This document shows positions 26,259-34,848 of a stretch of DNA of 64,000 bases, in pieces. The stretch's first letter is position 1. Each line of letters starts with the position of its first letter. The DNA is taken from positions 62,001 through 126,000 of the forward strand of contig JAFGBT010000006.1 of NCBI GenBank assembly GCA_016933025.1, in the 5' to 3' direction. The position numbers and the translations under genes are program-made. The notes under the pieces were generated by a model. That model was given only the letters and a program-made list of their open reading frames with translations. It was not told the DNA's origin and did no database searches. This DNA is from Spirochaetota bacterium (GTDB lineage Bacteria > Spirochaetota > UBA4802 > UBA5550).

Positions 26259-27421
26259 TGCCATACCTCTTCAAAATGCTTCATCTCCTGCTTGACCGCG
26301 CCGCGGTAGCGGGAAACGTTCAATAGAATGCCGGCGGCGATCATGTTCGACATAAGCGATGATCCTCCGTAACTGATAAACGGGAGGGGGATTCCCTTCG
26401 TGGGAAGCGCCCCGGTAACCACGCCCATGTTGATGAAGGCCTGCACCACGATCATAATACTGAGACCTACCGCAAGGAGCTTCCCGAAATTGTCCTGCGC
26501 GGCCGTCGCAATCAGGATCCCGCGCCAGAGAAGCACGGCGAACAGGAGCACGATCAGCACCGTCCCCAGCAGGCCCGTTTCCTCCGCAATTACCGCGAAG
26601 ATGAAATCCGTGTGGGGCTCGGGGAGCCTCGCGAGCTTCTGAGTGCCGTTGCCGAGACCGACTCCGAAGAGCCCCCCCATCTTGAAGGCGATGAAGGCCT
26701 GTATGATGTGATAACCGATGCCGTACCGGTAGGCCCAGGGGTCCAGGAAGGCGATAATCCGGTCCTTGCGGTAATCGACCATGTATATCATAATGTAAAA
26801 CATGGGTATGCTCAATATTGCGAGAATCAGAATGTAGGTAAAGGGGAAGCCCGATACGAACAATATAAACACGGACACGATCAGGATGTCGATTGCCGTG
26901 CCGAAATCCGGCTGCAGCATGATCATCAGGAAGATGCCGGATATAATGACGACCGGAATGAGTATCTGGGCGAAATGGTCCCCCGCGTCTGAGGAGAAGA
27001 CCTTTGCGAGGTAGATCACGACTGCGAGCTTCACGAACTCCGCCGGCTGGAAGGCGACGGACCCGATTCCGAGCCACCGCGCCGAGCCCTTGGCGCTGTG
27101 TCCGATACCCGGGATGAACACCAGGGTCAGAAGCACCACGGATACCAGGAGCATGATTTTCGTGTGCCTCATGTATCTCCGGTAATCGATCTCCTTGAAT
27201 ACGAGCAACAGCGTGAACCCGAGCGCGAGCCAGAGGAGCTGTTTTTTCAGAAAATAGTAGGTATCGCCGAAGGTCTTGAGGGCGTAGACGGCGCTGGCGC
27301 TGTAGCTCATGACAATGCCGATGCCTATGAGCGACAGGATCACCACGAAGAGCACCATGTCCGGCTCCCGTGAACGCCTGATGTCAACGAACGATTTCAG
27401 GTCGACCGCGCTGTTACGCAT
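26255..27421 (-). CDS. ftsW: FtsW, peptidoglycan polymerase of the divisome (SEDS family)
   Basis: FtsW is a polytopic glycosyltransferase that polymerises septal glycan from lipid II. The 388-residue protein has about ten membrane segments and SEDS motifs GSARWLGIG, QPAEFVKLAVVIYLA and ISYGGSSLMSNM. The chosen ATG has GGAG 8 bases upstream and lies 2 bases after the murD stop; a longer in-frame extension would run into murD. Its partner transpeptidase FtsI is not in this cluster. Confidence 0.96.
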   Translation of the reverse strand: MRNSAVDLKSFVDIRRSREPDMVLFVVILSLIGIGIVMSYSASAVYALKTFGDTYYFLKKQLLWLALGFTLLLVFKEIDYRRYMRHTKIMLLVSVVLLTLVFIPGIGHSAKGSARWLGIGSVAFQPAEFVKLAVVIYLAKVFSSDAGDHFAQILIPVVIISGIFLMIMLQPDFGTAIDILIVSVFILFVSGFPFTYILILAILSIPMFYIMIYMVDYRKDRIIAFLDPWAYRYGIGYHIIQAFIAFKMGGLFGVGLGNGTQKLARLPEPHTDFIFAVIAEETGLLGTVLIVLLFAVLLWRGILIATAAQDNFGKLLAVGLSIMIVVQAFINMGVVTGALPTKGIPLPFISYGGSSLMSNMIAAGILLNVSRYRGAVKQEMKHFEEVWQ

Positions 27422-27423
27422 CG

Positions 27424-28797
27424 TTATATCTCCCCGCTTTGAAGGCGCCGGAAGGATTTTCTGAATTCCTCCCCGCGATCCTCGTAATTCCTGAACATGT
27501 CGAATGAGGCGCATGCAGGCGAAAGAAGGATGGCGTCGCCCTCTCTGCTTTCCTTCATCGCCTTGACCACCGCGTCGTCGAGGTTCTCGGCCTTCACCGG
27601 GCCGTAGTTGCCGAACAGCTTCGCGAAGTATTCCCGCGATTCGCCGATAAGCACCAGGGCCCGCACCCTTCCGTTCATCCCCGCTGACAGGCGCGAGTAA
27701 TCGTCGCCCTTGGTACGCCCGCCCAGGATGAGAACGCCGCTGCCGCGGAGACTCCTGAGGGCAGTGAGTACCGCGTTCACCGTGGTTGCCTTGGAGTCGT
27801 TGATGAACTCCCTCCCCCGGAAGGTCCCCATCGGCTCGAGCCGGTGCTCCAGCCCGCCGAAGGAACAGACGGCCTCGCCGATCCTGCCGTAATCGGGAAC
27901 GATTCCCGACCCGAGCATGATCGACCGTGCGGCCAGGACCGCGGCCATGGCGTTCTGGACGTTGTGGAGGCCGAGGACCCTCATCCTGTCCGTTTCAAAA
28001 ACTTTTATGCCGCCGTCCGCAAGCACCACGGCGCCTTCGTGATAATATATGTCAGCTCTCCTGCTTTCCAGGGAGAATGCCATGGCCCGTGACTTCACCA
28101 TACCGGCCCCCCGCACCGCCATCGGATCGTCCATGTTATAAATGAAGCAATCGTCTCCCCCCTGGTTCATCGCGATCCGCATTTTCGCGAGGAAATAGTC
28201 CTCCATGCCGTCATAACGGTCAAGGTGGTCCGGCGTCACGTTCAGGAGCACAGCCACGCCGGGCCTGAAGCGCTCGATCGCCTCGAGCTGGAAGGATGAC
28301 AGCTCCGCTACCACTACCGTGGAGTCCGATGTGCGCCCTGCGAAGGAGATGAGCGGAACGCCGATATTGCCGCCCACGCGAACGTCCATGCCGAGCTCTT
28401 TGAAGAGATGGCCCGCCAGAGCGGTGGTGGTCGATTTTCCGTCGGTTCCGGTGATCGCGACGACCCGCCCGTTCATGTGGCGGTACGCGAGCTCTACCTC
28501 GGCGATGACCGGGATCCTTCTCCGGTAGGCCTCGGCCACCAGCGGGATGCTCCGGGGAACGCCAGGGCTCAGCACCATGGCGTCGAAGCCCTCATCAAGG
28601 AGCGATGGGCCCTGCTCTCCGGCAACTACCCGGACCGATGGGTCGATCTTCGAGAGTACGTCGTCGAGCTCCGCCGCCGGCTTGGTATCCGAAACGACCA
28701 CTGCCGCCCCGCGCGCCACAAGAAAATTGCAGACCGCGACGCCTGTCCTGCTCAATCCGACCACGAGGGCTTTTTGTATATCAATATTCTCTTTCAT
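27424..28797 (-). CDS. murD: UDP-N-acetylmuramoylalanine-D-glutamate ligase
   Basis: MurD adds D-Glu to UDP-MurNAc-L-Ala. The 457-residue protein has the N-terminal nucleotide-binding segment VVGLSRTGVAVCNFL, the ATP loop ITGTDGKSTTTAL near residue 114, the carbamylated-Lys region and NDSKATTVNAVLTAL near 315, which is diagnostic of MurD. The C-terminal LSPACASFDMFRNYEDRG is also typical. A 110-base spacer with two hairpins separates it from mraY. Confidence 0.97.
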   Translation of the reverse strand: MKENIDIQKALVVGLSRTGVAVCNFLVARGAAVVVSDTKPAAELDDVLSKIDPSVRVVAGEQGPSLLDEGFDAMVLSPGVPRSIPLVAEAYRRRIPVIAEVELAYRHMNGRVVAITGTDGKSTTTALAGHLFKELGMDVRVGGNIGVPLISFAGRTSDSTVVVAELSSFQLEAIERFRPGVAVLLNVTPDHLDRYDGMEDYFLAKMRIAMNQGGDDCFIYNMDDPMAVRGAGMVKSRAMAFSLESRRADIYYHEGAVVLADGGIKVFETDRMRVLGLHNVQNAMAAVLAARSIMLGSGIVPDYGRIGEAVCSFGGLEHRLEPMGTFRGREFINDSKATTVNAVLTALRSLRGSGVLILGGRTKGDDYSRLSAGMNGRVRALVLIGESREYFAKLFGNYGPVKAENLDDAVVKAMKESREGDAILLSPACASFDMFRNYEDRGEEFRKSFRRLQSGEI

Positions 28798-28833
28798 ATA
28801 ATTGACTTCTAGCTAACCTCCCTCATCCCCTTC

Positions 28834-28895
28834 CCCCTTCTCCCACCGGGAGAAGGGGCATCCTTCATCACGCCCCTCTCCTTTCAGGAGAGGGG
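28834..28895. repeat. Twin-hairpin repeat element inside the dcw operon
   Basis: Two perfect stems occur in a row: CCCCTTCTCCC with a 3-base loop (28834-28858) and CCCCTCTCC with a 5-base loop (28873-28895). Flanking CTCATCCCC and GGGGATGGGGGTGAGG are loosely inverted too. It fills the mraY-murD spacer. It resembles dispersed intergenic repeats of many genomes and has no T-run, so it is not a clear terminator. Confidence 0.65.
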
Positions 28896-28907
28896 ATGGG
28901 GGTGAGG

Positions 28908-29993
28908 TCACAAAATCTTCAGCGAACTCAACCCCAGTATCGCCAGAATTATACCGAGGAGCCACATCCGCACCACGACCTTCTGTTCCGGCCAGCCGGA
29001 GAGCTCGAAGTGGTGATGCAGCGGCGCCATCTTGAACACCCGTTTCCCCCTGAGTTTGAACGAGACGACCTGTATGATCACCGAGAGCGCCTCGACCACG
29101 AAGACGCCGCCCACAATGAAGAGGAATATCTCCTTCTTGATCATCACCGCCACGATGCCGATGACGCCCCCCAGCGCCAGCGAGCCCGTGTCTCCCATGA
29201 ACACCGTGGCCGGGTTGCTGTTGAACCAGAGGAACCCGAGGGAGGCGCCTATAAGCGCCGCGAGGAACACGGTAAGCTCGGCCGCCTCCGGTATGTGGGG
29301 AATCCTCAGGTAAAGGGCGATTTTCGAGTGGCCGGTCAGGTAGGCCATAATCCCGAGGCTCACGCCCACGATTATGACCGACCCGATGGCCAGGCCGTCC
29401 AGGCCGTCAGTGAGATTGACCGCGTTGGTGGTGGATACGATCACGATGACGGCGAAGAAGACCCATAAAAAACCGATGTCGAGGATCGGGGCGTTCACGA
29501 ATGGAAGATACACCATCGAAACCTCTCTGTAATTTGACGGATAAACATATACCAGCATTGCGACCGCGAGGGCGATAAGCACCTGGAAGAGGAGCTTCAC
29601 TCTGGCCGATATACCCTCTTTTTTCTTCAAGATGGACTTGATATAGTCGTCCGCGAACCCCAGGCCCGCGAGCGACAGGGTAGCGCCGATCAGTATGAGG
29701 AGAAACCGGTTCGTGAAGTTGCCCCAGAGGGATATGGAGAGAAGAACTGCGCCGATTATGATAACGCCCCCCATGGTCGGGGTTCCTGCCTTCTGCTGGT
29801 GGCTCTCCGGCCCCAGCTTCCTGATCTCCTCGCCCAGCCTGAGCGCGCGGAGCCAGCGGATAACGATGTTCCCGAATATGAGAACGAGGAGAAGCGCGGT
29901 GACGGCGGCATACGCCGACCTGAAGGTTATGTACTGGAACAGGCGAAGGAATGACAGGTATTCTTTCAGCGGTAATATAAAATGATAGAGCAT
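28908..29993 (-). CDS. mraY: Phospho-N-acetylmuramoyl-pentapeptide transferase
   Basis: MraY moves phospho-MurNAc-pentapeptide onto undecaprenyl phosphate to form lipid I in the inner membrane. The 361-residue protein has ten predicted helices. Motifs are GTPTMGGVIII near 71, the Asp-rich GFADDYIK near 112, NAVNLTDGLDGLA near 190 and APLHHHFEL near 325. It starts 1 base after the murF stop, so translation is probably coupled. Confidence 0.98.
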   Translation of the reverse strand: MLYHFILPLKEYLSFLRLFQYITFRSAYAAVTALLLVLIFGNIVIRWLRALRLGEEIRKLGPESHQQKAGTPTMGGVIIIGAVLLSISLWGNFTNRFLLILIGATLSLAGLGFADDYIKSILKKKEGISARVKLLFQVLIALAVAMLVYVYPSNYREVSMVYLPFVNAPILDIGFLWVFFAVIVIVSTTNAVNLTDGLDGLAIGSVIIVGVSLGIMAYLTGHSKIALYLRIPHIPEAAELTVFLAALIGASLGFLWFNSNPATVFMGDTGSLALGGVIGIVAVMIKKEIFLFIVGGVFVVEALSVIIQVVSFKLRGKRVFKMAPLHHHFELSGWPEQKVVVRMWLLGIILAILGLSSLKIL

Positions 29994-29994
29994 C

Positions 29995-31392
29995 TCACAC
30001 TCCTCTCTCGGTCATGGCGCGCACCACGTCTTCCATTCTCATCGAGCGCGAGCCCTTGATTAAAATAACGTCGTTCTCGTCCGCGGTTGTCATGAGAAAC
30101 CGGGACAGCTCGTCCTTTGTCTCGAATTGCCTGATATGCCCCGCCGGCATCCCCGCCTTCGCGGCGCCTTCGGCGTAGCAGCCGGCCATCTCTCCCCAGA
30201 GGAGCAGCAGGTCAAAGCCCTTTTCGGCCGCGGTCCTCCCGCACTCCGCGTGACAGCGCTCCGCCGATGCCCCCAGCTCCTTCATGTCAGAAAGCACCGC
30301 AATTTTTCTCCGGCCGGGAAAGATCTCGGCCGTCGAGCGGAGCGCATACCCGAGGGACATCGGGTTGGCATTGTAGCTGTCGTTGATCAGTATCCATCCC
30401 CTGTCAACGACCTGGCTCCGTCCGTCGACGTTCACAAAACCTTCCAGCGCAGACCGCACCGCATCCGGCGCGACGCCGTATTCCGCCGCGACCGCGATCG
30501 CGGCGATAACGTTGTAGACGTTGTGGATCCCGTAGAGCGGAACGGTTATCTCGACGCCGCCCCAGGCGACCGCAAGGCTTGTCTGGTAGAGGCGGTAGGA
30601 GTCGGGCCGTATGTCCGCCTTCTCCGAGAGGCCGAAGGTTCCCACCACCAGATCCATCTCCCGCGCCTTTTTCATGATGACGTCCAGACAATCCGTTTCG
30701 CGGTTCACCAGGAGCTTCGAGCCGGATTTCATCCCGTTCATGATCTCCGCCTTGGCCCCGGCAACGTTCTCCACCGAGCCGAGGAACTCGAGGTGGCCCT
30801 CACCCACGTTGGTGATGACCGACAGGTCCGGCCTGACGATGCGGGAGAGGCGTTCAAGCTCGCCCGCGTGGTTCATTCCCATCTCGATCACCGCCATCTC
30901 GTGGGAGTCCCGCAGGCCCAGCAGGGTTATGGGAACGCCTATCTCGTTGTTGTAGTTCTTCATGTTTCTGACGCAGTTCCACCGGACGGATAGAACGGCG
31001 TGGACAAGCTCTTTGGTGGTGGTCTTTCCGTTGGTCCCGGTTACGCCTATCACCTCGGGGTCGATACGGTCGCGGTGCCGGGCGGCCATGGCCCCCAGCG
31101 CCTTCAGCGTGTCGTCGCAGGTGATCTCCGCAATATCGTTGCGCGCCGCCGTGTCGGTGAATCCCCGCCTCATGGTGAGGTATGATTTGACGCGCCGGCC
31201 CTCCGAGAGCTGACTGATGAAGTCGTGGCCGTCGAAGGTCTGGCCGACGAGCGGAATGAAAAGGCCATTTCGTCCCGGCTCGCGCGAATCGGTCGTCACG
31301 GTCTCGATGACCGTGCCCGGATCACCGGCGGTTATCCGCCCCCCGCACGCCTCCGCGATCCACCCGACTGTTGTCATGTGTTCCACTATCAA
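29995..31392 (-). CDS. murF: UDP-MurNAc-tripeptide-D-alanyl-D-alanine ligase
   Basis: MurF adds D-Ala-D-Ala to finish the pentapeptide. The 465-residue protein has DSREPGRNGLFIPL near 35, the ATP loop GVTGTNGKTTTKEL near 115, IEMGMNHAGELERL near 175 and INDSYNANPMS near 333, the MurF signature. The start is TTG, chosen because GGAG, overlapping the murE stop, lies 6 bases upstream; GTG and ATG two and five codons later are alternatives with poorer spacing. Confidence 0.96.
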   Translation of the reverse strand: MIVEHMTTVGWIAEACGGRITAGDPGTVIETVTTDSREPGRNGLFIPLVGQTFDGHDFISQLSEGRRVKSYLTMRRGFTDTAARNDIAEITCDDTLKALGAMAARHRDRIDPEVIGVTGTNGKTTTKELVHAVLSVRWNCVRNMKNYNNEIGVPITLLGLRDSHEMAVIEMGMNHAGELERLSRIVRPDLSVITNVGEGHLEFLGSVENVAGAKAEIMNGMKSGSKLLVNRETDCLDVIMKKAREMDLVVGTFGLSEKADIRPDSYRLYQTSLAVAWGGVEITVPLYGIHNVYNVIAAIAVAAEYGVAPDAVRSALEGFVNVDGRSQVVDRGWILINDSYNANPMSLGYALRSTAEIFPGRRKIAVLSDMKELGASAERCHAECGRTAAEKGFDLLLLWGEMAGCYAEGAAKAGMPAGHIRQFETKDELSRFLMTTADENDVILIKGSRSMRMEDVVRAMTERGV

Positions 31393-31401
31393 TCCGCTCT
31401 C

Positions 31402-32919
31402 CTACAGACAGCTCGCCGCCACTTCCTTGTCGTCAAAATGTATCTTCTCGGTCCCTATGATCTGATAATCCTCATGCCCCTTCCCGGCGATGACGACGAT
31501 GTCCCCCTCGCCGGCAAGCGAAACGGCGCGGGCGATAGCCTCCGTCCGCTCCGGTATGACTTCATGATTGCTCCCCTCCAGCCCGGAGACGATGTCCTGG
31601 ATAATCCGGGCCGGTTCCTCGGTGCGCGGGTTGTCGCTGGTGACAATGGCGAGGTCCGAGTTCTCCTCGGCTACCTTCCCCATCAGGGGTCGCTTGCTCC
31701 GATCGCGGTCGCCGCCGCATCCGAACACGGTGATGATCTTCCGGTGGCCCAGCTCGTTGACCGACCTGAGGAGCTTGTGGAGGGCATCCACCGTGTGGGC
31801 GTAGTCGACGATGACCACGAAGCCCTTTCCGGTCTTAAGCACGTCGAATCTGCCGGGAACGGTCTCCAGGTCGGAGAGGCCGCTGATGATCGCCTCGTAG
31901 TCTATGCCCATCTGGTGCGACACGGCCAGCGCCGCCAGTGAATTATAGAGCTGGAACGTGCCGAGCAGCTTGAGCTGCACTGCGAGGCCGGGATCGGGCC
32001 GCTGCAGCGTATAGCGCAGTCCGTGGATGGAATTGTCGATGCTTGCCGGATCCGGCATGTAATCGGCATCGGAGTCGATCGCGAAGGTCTTCATCGGGAA
32101 CGAGTAGTGGTTGCGCATCAGGATGATCTCTCGTCCGTAGGGATCATCCGCGTTCACCACGGCGCACCGGCCCTTCTTGAAGCTCGCCTCGAGGAGTCCG
32201 AAAATCTTCTTCTTGGCGTTAAAATAGCTCTCAAAATCGTGATGGAAGTCGAGGTGGTCTCTGGTCAGGTTGGTGAACACGGCCGCGTCGAGGTCGATGT
32301 CCTCGGCCCGCCTGAGCTCGAGGGCGTGGGAGGAAATCTCCATGATCGCCATGTCGACGCCGTCGCGCCGCATCTTCCAGAGGATCTCCTGCAGATCGCG
32401 CGACTCCGGGGTGGTGTTCACCGCCGGGTAAAACTTCCCGCCCCACCGGTAGTTAATGGTGCCGATGACGCCCGGATTGAAACCGTGACGCTTCATGATC
32501 GATTCCAGCATGTAGGTGATCGACGTCTTGCCGTTGGTGCCGGTGATGCCGACCATCAGCATCGACCGCGACGGGAATCCGAAGAAGGCAGCCGAAAGAC
32601 GCGAGAGGGCGGCCCTGGAGTCGTCCGACACCAGCAGACCGACGCCCCTCTCTTTCAGGTGCGCAAACTCGCCCGCCCTGCTCCTCGCGACGCAGACGGC
32701 GGAGGCGCCGGCCTCGATCGCGGTCCCGATGAACCGGTGGCCGTCGCTGGTAAGCCCCTCCACCGCGATAAAGAGGCTTCCCTTTCTCACCTTCCGCGAA
32801 TCGTATTCGACAGAGGTTATCTGCGACCCCTCTCCGCTCACAAGCTCCGTCGCACCCCCGGAATCATTGACCAGGTCGGCAAGAAGCGCCTTGATCTGTA
32901 TGCCGTTATTGAGCATCAC
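31402..32919 (-). CDS. murE: UDP-MurNAc-L-alanyl-D-glutamate ligase MurE (third-residue ligase)
   Basis: MurE adds the third, diamino-acid residue of the stem peptide. The 505-residue protein has the ATP loop GITGTNGKTSITYML near 118, NTTPESRDLQ near 165, the YAHTVDAL segment and GKGHEDYQ near 485. The substrate motif reads TSDNPRTEEP; DNPR is the motif linked to meso-diaminopimelate, though ornithine users may also keep it. GTG and ATG starts are adjacent (32919, 32916), and the gene overlaps the end of ftsL by 14 bases. No ftsI gene lies between ftsL and murE. Confidence 0.96.
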   Translation of the reverse strand: MMLNNGIQIKALLADLVNDSGGATELVSGEGSQITSVEYDSRKVRKGSLFIAVEGLTSDGHRFIGTAIEAGASAVCVARSRAGEFAHLKERGVGLLVSDDSRAALSRLSAAFFGFPSRSMLMVGITGTNGKTSITYMLESIMKRHGFNPGVIGTINYRWGGKFYPAVNTTPESRDLQEILWKMRRDGVDMAIMEISSHALELRRAEDIDLDAAVFTNLTRDHLDFHHDFESYFNAKKKIFGLLEASFKKGRCAVVNADDPYGREIILMRNHYSFPMKTFAIDSDADYMPDPASIDNSIHGLRYTLQRPDPGLAVQLKLLGTFQLYNSLAALAVSHQMGIDYEAIISGLSDLETVPGRFDVLKTGKGFVVIVDYAHTVDALHKLLRSVNELGHRKIITVFGCGGDRDRSKRPLMGKVAEENSDLAIVTSDNPRTEEPARIIQDIVSGLEGSNHEVIPERTEAIARAVSLAGEGDIVVIAGKGHEDYQIIGTEKIHFDDKEVAASCL

Positions 32920-33175
32920 GTTTGTTCACCACTATAACGTCAAAATCCCGCAGAGACATCTGCCGCATGCCGTATTTCCAGGCATGGTCTTCAACGGCCG
33001 CCATGCGCCGGTACCGCTCGATCTCGTAGAGGAGACGGTCCTTATTCATGATAAGCCGGTTGGCCTTCCCCGAAAGGGAGCGGTGCTCCATCTCAATCTT
33101 CACCACCTCGATGTTCTGCCAGACGTACATCAGCACGAAAAGGCTCATCGAAAATATTATGATGAAGTATTTGAT
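32906..33175 (-). CDS. ftsL: FtsL-like divisome protein, probable ATC start
   Basis: This small bitopic protein sits where FtsL is expected, between rsmH and murE. Read from an ATC codon it has 89 residues: a short basic start (MKY), one membrane helix (FIIIFSMSLFVLMYVW), then a periplasmic, charged, coiled-coil-like region (VVKIEMEHRSLSGKANRL to about 65). The first ATG (33148) would cut the helix in half and has no ribosome-binding site. GGGAGG lies exactly 6 bases before ATC, and no ATG, GTG or TTG occurs between the upstream stop and 33148. The ATC start is therefore inferred. FtsL is too divergent to identify by sequence alone; context carries the call. Confidence 0.72.
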   Translation of the reverse strand: MKYFIIIFSMSLFVLMYVWQNIEVVKIEMEHRSLSGKANRLIMNKDRLLYEIERYRRMAAVEDHAWKYGMRQMSLRDFDVIVVNKRDAQ

Positions 33176-33196
33176 AACGGCCCTCCCGTCATATTC

Positions 33197-34159
33197 CTAT
33201 ATCCGCTCGCAGACCCTGAGACGCGCGCTCCGGGCCCTGCTGTTGCTCTCAATTTCGCTCATTTCCGGCCTCACCGGCTTTTTCGTCAATAGTTTTACGA
33301 GGGGCCCCTCGACGCAACGGCAATTCCGGGGCTCCTCCCCGCACGTGCACCCCCTGCTCAACCGCCTGAACGTCTCCTTAACGATCCGGTCCTCAAGGGA
33401 ATGAAAGGATATCGCCATGATCCTGCCGCCGGATGCCAGGAGGCCGTACGCTTCCCTGAGGCCCGACTCGATGGCGGCGAGTTCGTCGTTCGCGGCTATC
33501 CTGAGGGCCTGAAACACCCGCGTTGCAGGGTGTATGTTCCGCACGTGGAATTTTTTCGGTATGGCCCGGAGCACGATGTCAGCCAGCGCGCCGGTTGTCT
33601 CAACCGGCGCGCTCTTCCGAGCGCGCGCTATTGCGGCCGCGATTTTCCTTGACCAGCGCTCCTCGCCAAGACGAAAGATGACGTCCGCGAGTCTCTTCTC
33701 GTCAGACGAGTTCACGATATCGTACGCGCTTTCTCCCGCTTCATCCAGCCTCATATCGAGCCTTTCATCCTTTGCAAAACTGAATCCCCTCCCGCTTTTC
33801 TCGAAATGAAAAGAAGAGATCCCGAAATCAAACAGAACGTACTGCACCCCGGGCGTCAATTTATCAGGGTGCTCAGAAATATGAGAAAAATTATCGTTAA
33901 TGAAATCAATTCGGTTTCCATACGCACCCAGCCTCTCCCGTGCAATATTGAGAATCGCGCCGTCCCTGTCGAAGGCCACGATCCTGAGACCGTCAAACCT
34001 CTTCAGAAAAAGCTCCGAATGACCCCCTTCGCCCACCGTACAGTCCACCAGGGTCCCCGTTCCCCGGTGCGTCGAAGTCTCTATGAAATGGACCAGTTCC
34101 TCCGGCATTACAGGTATGTGCGTATAATCCACGGAACCCCCAACTGTATTATGTCGCAT
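33197..34159 (-). CDS. rsmH: 16S rRNA (cytosine-1402-N4)-methyltransferase
   Basis: RsmH (MraW) methylates C1402 of 16S rRNA in the small-subunit P site. The 320-residue protein has YTHIPVMPEEL, the SAM site VDCTVGEGGHSELFL near residue 38, LFDFGISSFHF near 110 and HPATRVFQALRIAAN near 215, all typical. The ATG lacks a ribosome-binding site; a GTG nine codons on (34132), with GGGGG just upstream and giving MDYTHIPV, may be the true start. It is second in the dcw cluster, after mraZ. Confidence 0.95.
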   Translation of the reverse strand: MRHNTVGGSVDYTHIPVMPEELVHFIETSTHRGTGTLVDCTVGEGGHSELFLKRFDGLRIVAFDRDGAILNIARERLGAYGNRIDFINDNFSHISEHPDKLTPGVQYVLFDFGISSFHFEKSGRGFSFAKDERLDMRLDEAGESAYDIVNSSDEKRLADVIFRLGEERWSRKIAAAIARARKSAPVETTGALADIVLRAIPKKFHVRNIHPATRVFQALRIAANDELAAIESGLREAYGLLASGGRIMAISFHSLEDRIVKETFRRLSRGCTCGEEPRNCRCVEGPLVKLLTKKPVRPEMSEIESNSRARSARLRVCERI

Positions 34160-34208
34160 TAGAACCGGTTCATCGTCGAAATTATCGCGCGCTCCGCGTG
34201 CGATAAGC

Positions 34209-34646
34209 CTATATGCCGAGATCGCCCGCCAGAGCGTTCAGCGAATCCTGGTCCGGACGATACTGGTTATAAATCTCTGTCGCCCAGATCTCGATCCGGT
34301 CATTGAGCCCCAGTATGGTGACCTCGCTCCTTATCTGCGCGTACTCAAGGTGGCTCGCGGGGATTACGATCCTCCCCTGTTTGTCGAGTTCCTGGTCGCG
34401 CGCGCCGCCCATGAGATGGCGGATCCAGTTCCTGTTGGTGGGATGTGACTGCGGGAGAGGAACGAGCTTTTCCCTGACAAAGCGCTCCCAGTCCTCTTCG
34501 CGGAAGGCCATGATGCACCTGTCAAACCCGTAGGTCAACACGAGCTTGTTTACATAAGCCTTCTCCCCGAACGCCTTGCGGAGCTTTACCGGGATAGCCA
34601 CCCTTCCTTTCTCGTCCAGGGTAGGATGATACTCACCCATGAACAT
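34209..34646 (-). CDS. mraZ: Transcriptional regulator MraZ
   Basis: MraZ is a ring-forming, AbrB-like DNA-binding protein that represses its own dcw promoter. The 145-residue protein carries two SpoVT/AbrB-like halves, each with the usual motif: LDEKGRVAIPVKLR (residues 10-23) and LDKQGRIVIPASHLEYA (about 87-103). Length is normal. Two direct repeats that look like MraZ boxes lie in its own promoter. GGTGG lies about 7 bases before the ATG. Confidence 0.96.
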   Translation of the reverse strand: MFMGEYHPTLDEKGRVAIPVKLRKAFGEKAYVNKLVLTYGFDRCIMAFREEDWERFVREKLVPLPQSHPTNRNWIRHLMGGARDQELDKQGRIVIPASHLEYAQIRSEVTILGLNDRIEIWATEIYNQYRPDQDSLNALAGDLGI

Positions 34647-34683
34647 GCTATAACCACCACCAACAGGAGAGATTCAACAAAAA

Positions 34684-34700
34684 TCCCCACATATCCCCAC
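34684..34700 (-). promoter_or_regulatory. MraZ operator boxes
   Basis: On the minus strand GTGGGGA occurs twice with a period of 10 bases, directly after the -10 box of the mraZ promoter. This fits known MraZ sites, short TGGGN repeats spaced by one helical turn. A third, poor copy (TTGTTGA) follows at the same spacing. Confidence 0.75.
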
Positions 34701-34729
34701 TATTTACCATATGAGACATAATTTGTCAA
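34701..34729 (-). promoter_or_regulatory. Probable promoter of the dcw operon
   Basis: Perfect TTGACA is followed after 17 bases by TAAATA on the minus strand. The MraZ boxes begin immediately downstream, so the start site would lie within them. Confidence 0.65.
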
Positions 34730-34848
34730 GTGCAAAATGAAATTTTTATGATTTTTGTCTATAAATAATATCTTAGCAAATTTTCCTTGACACTTGCCGC
34801 CCAACATAATTTGTAAATACATCATTTGGCTTATATGCCATTGAAATT

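Noticed and set aside
28834..28895. Possible CRISPR-like repeat
   Set aside because: There are only two non-identical hairpins, no spacers of constant length and no cas genes.
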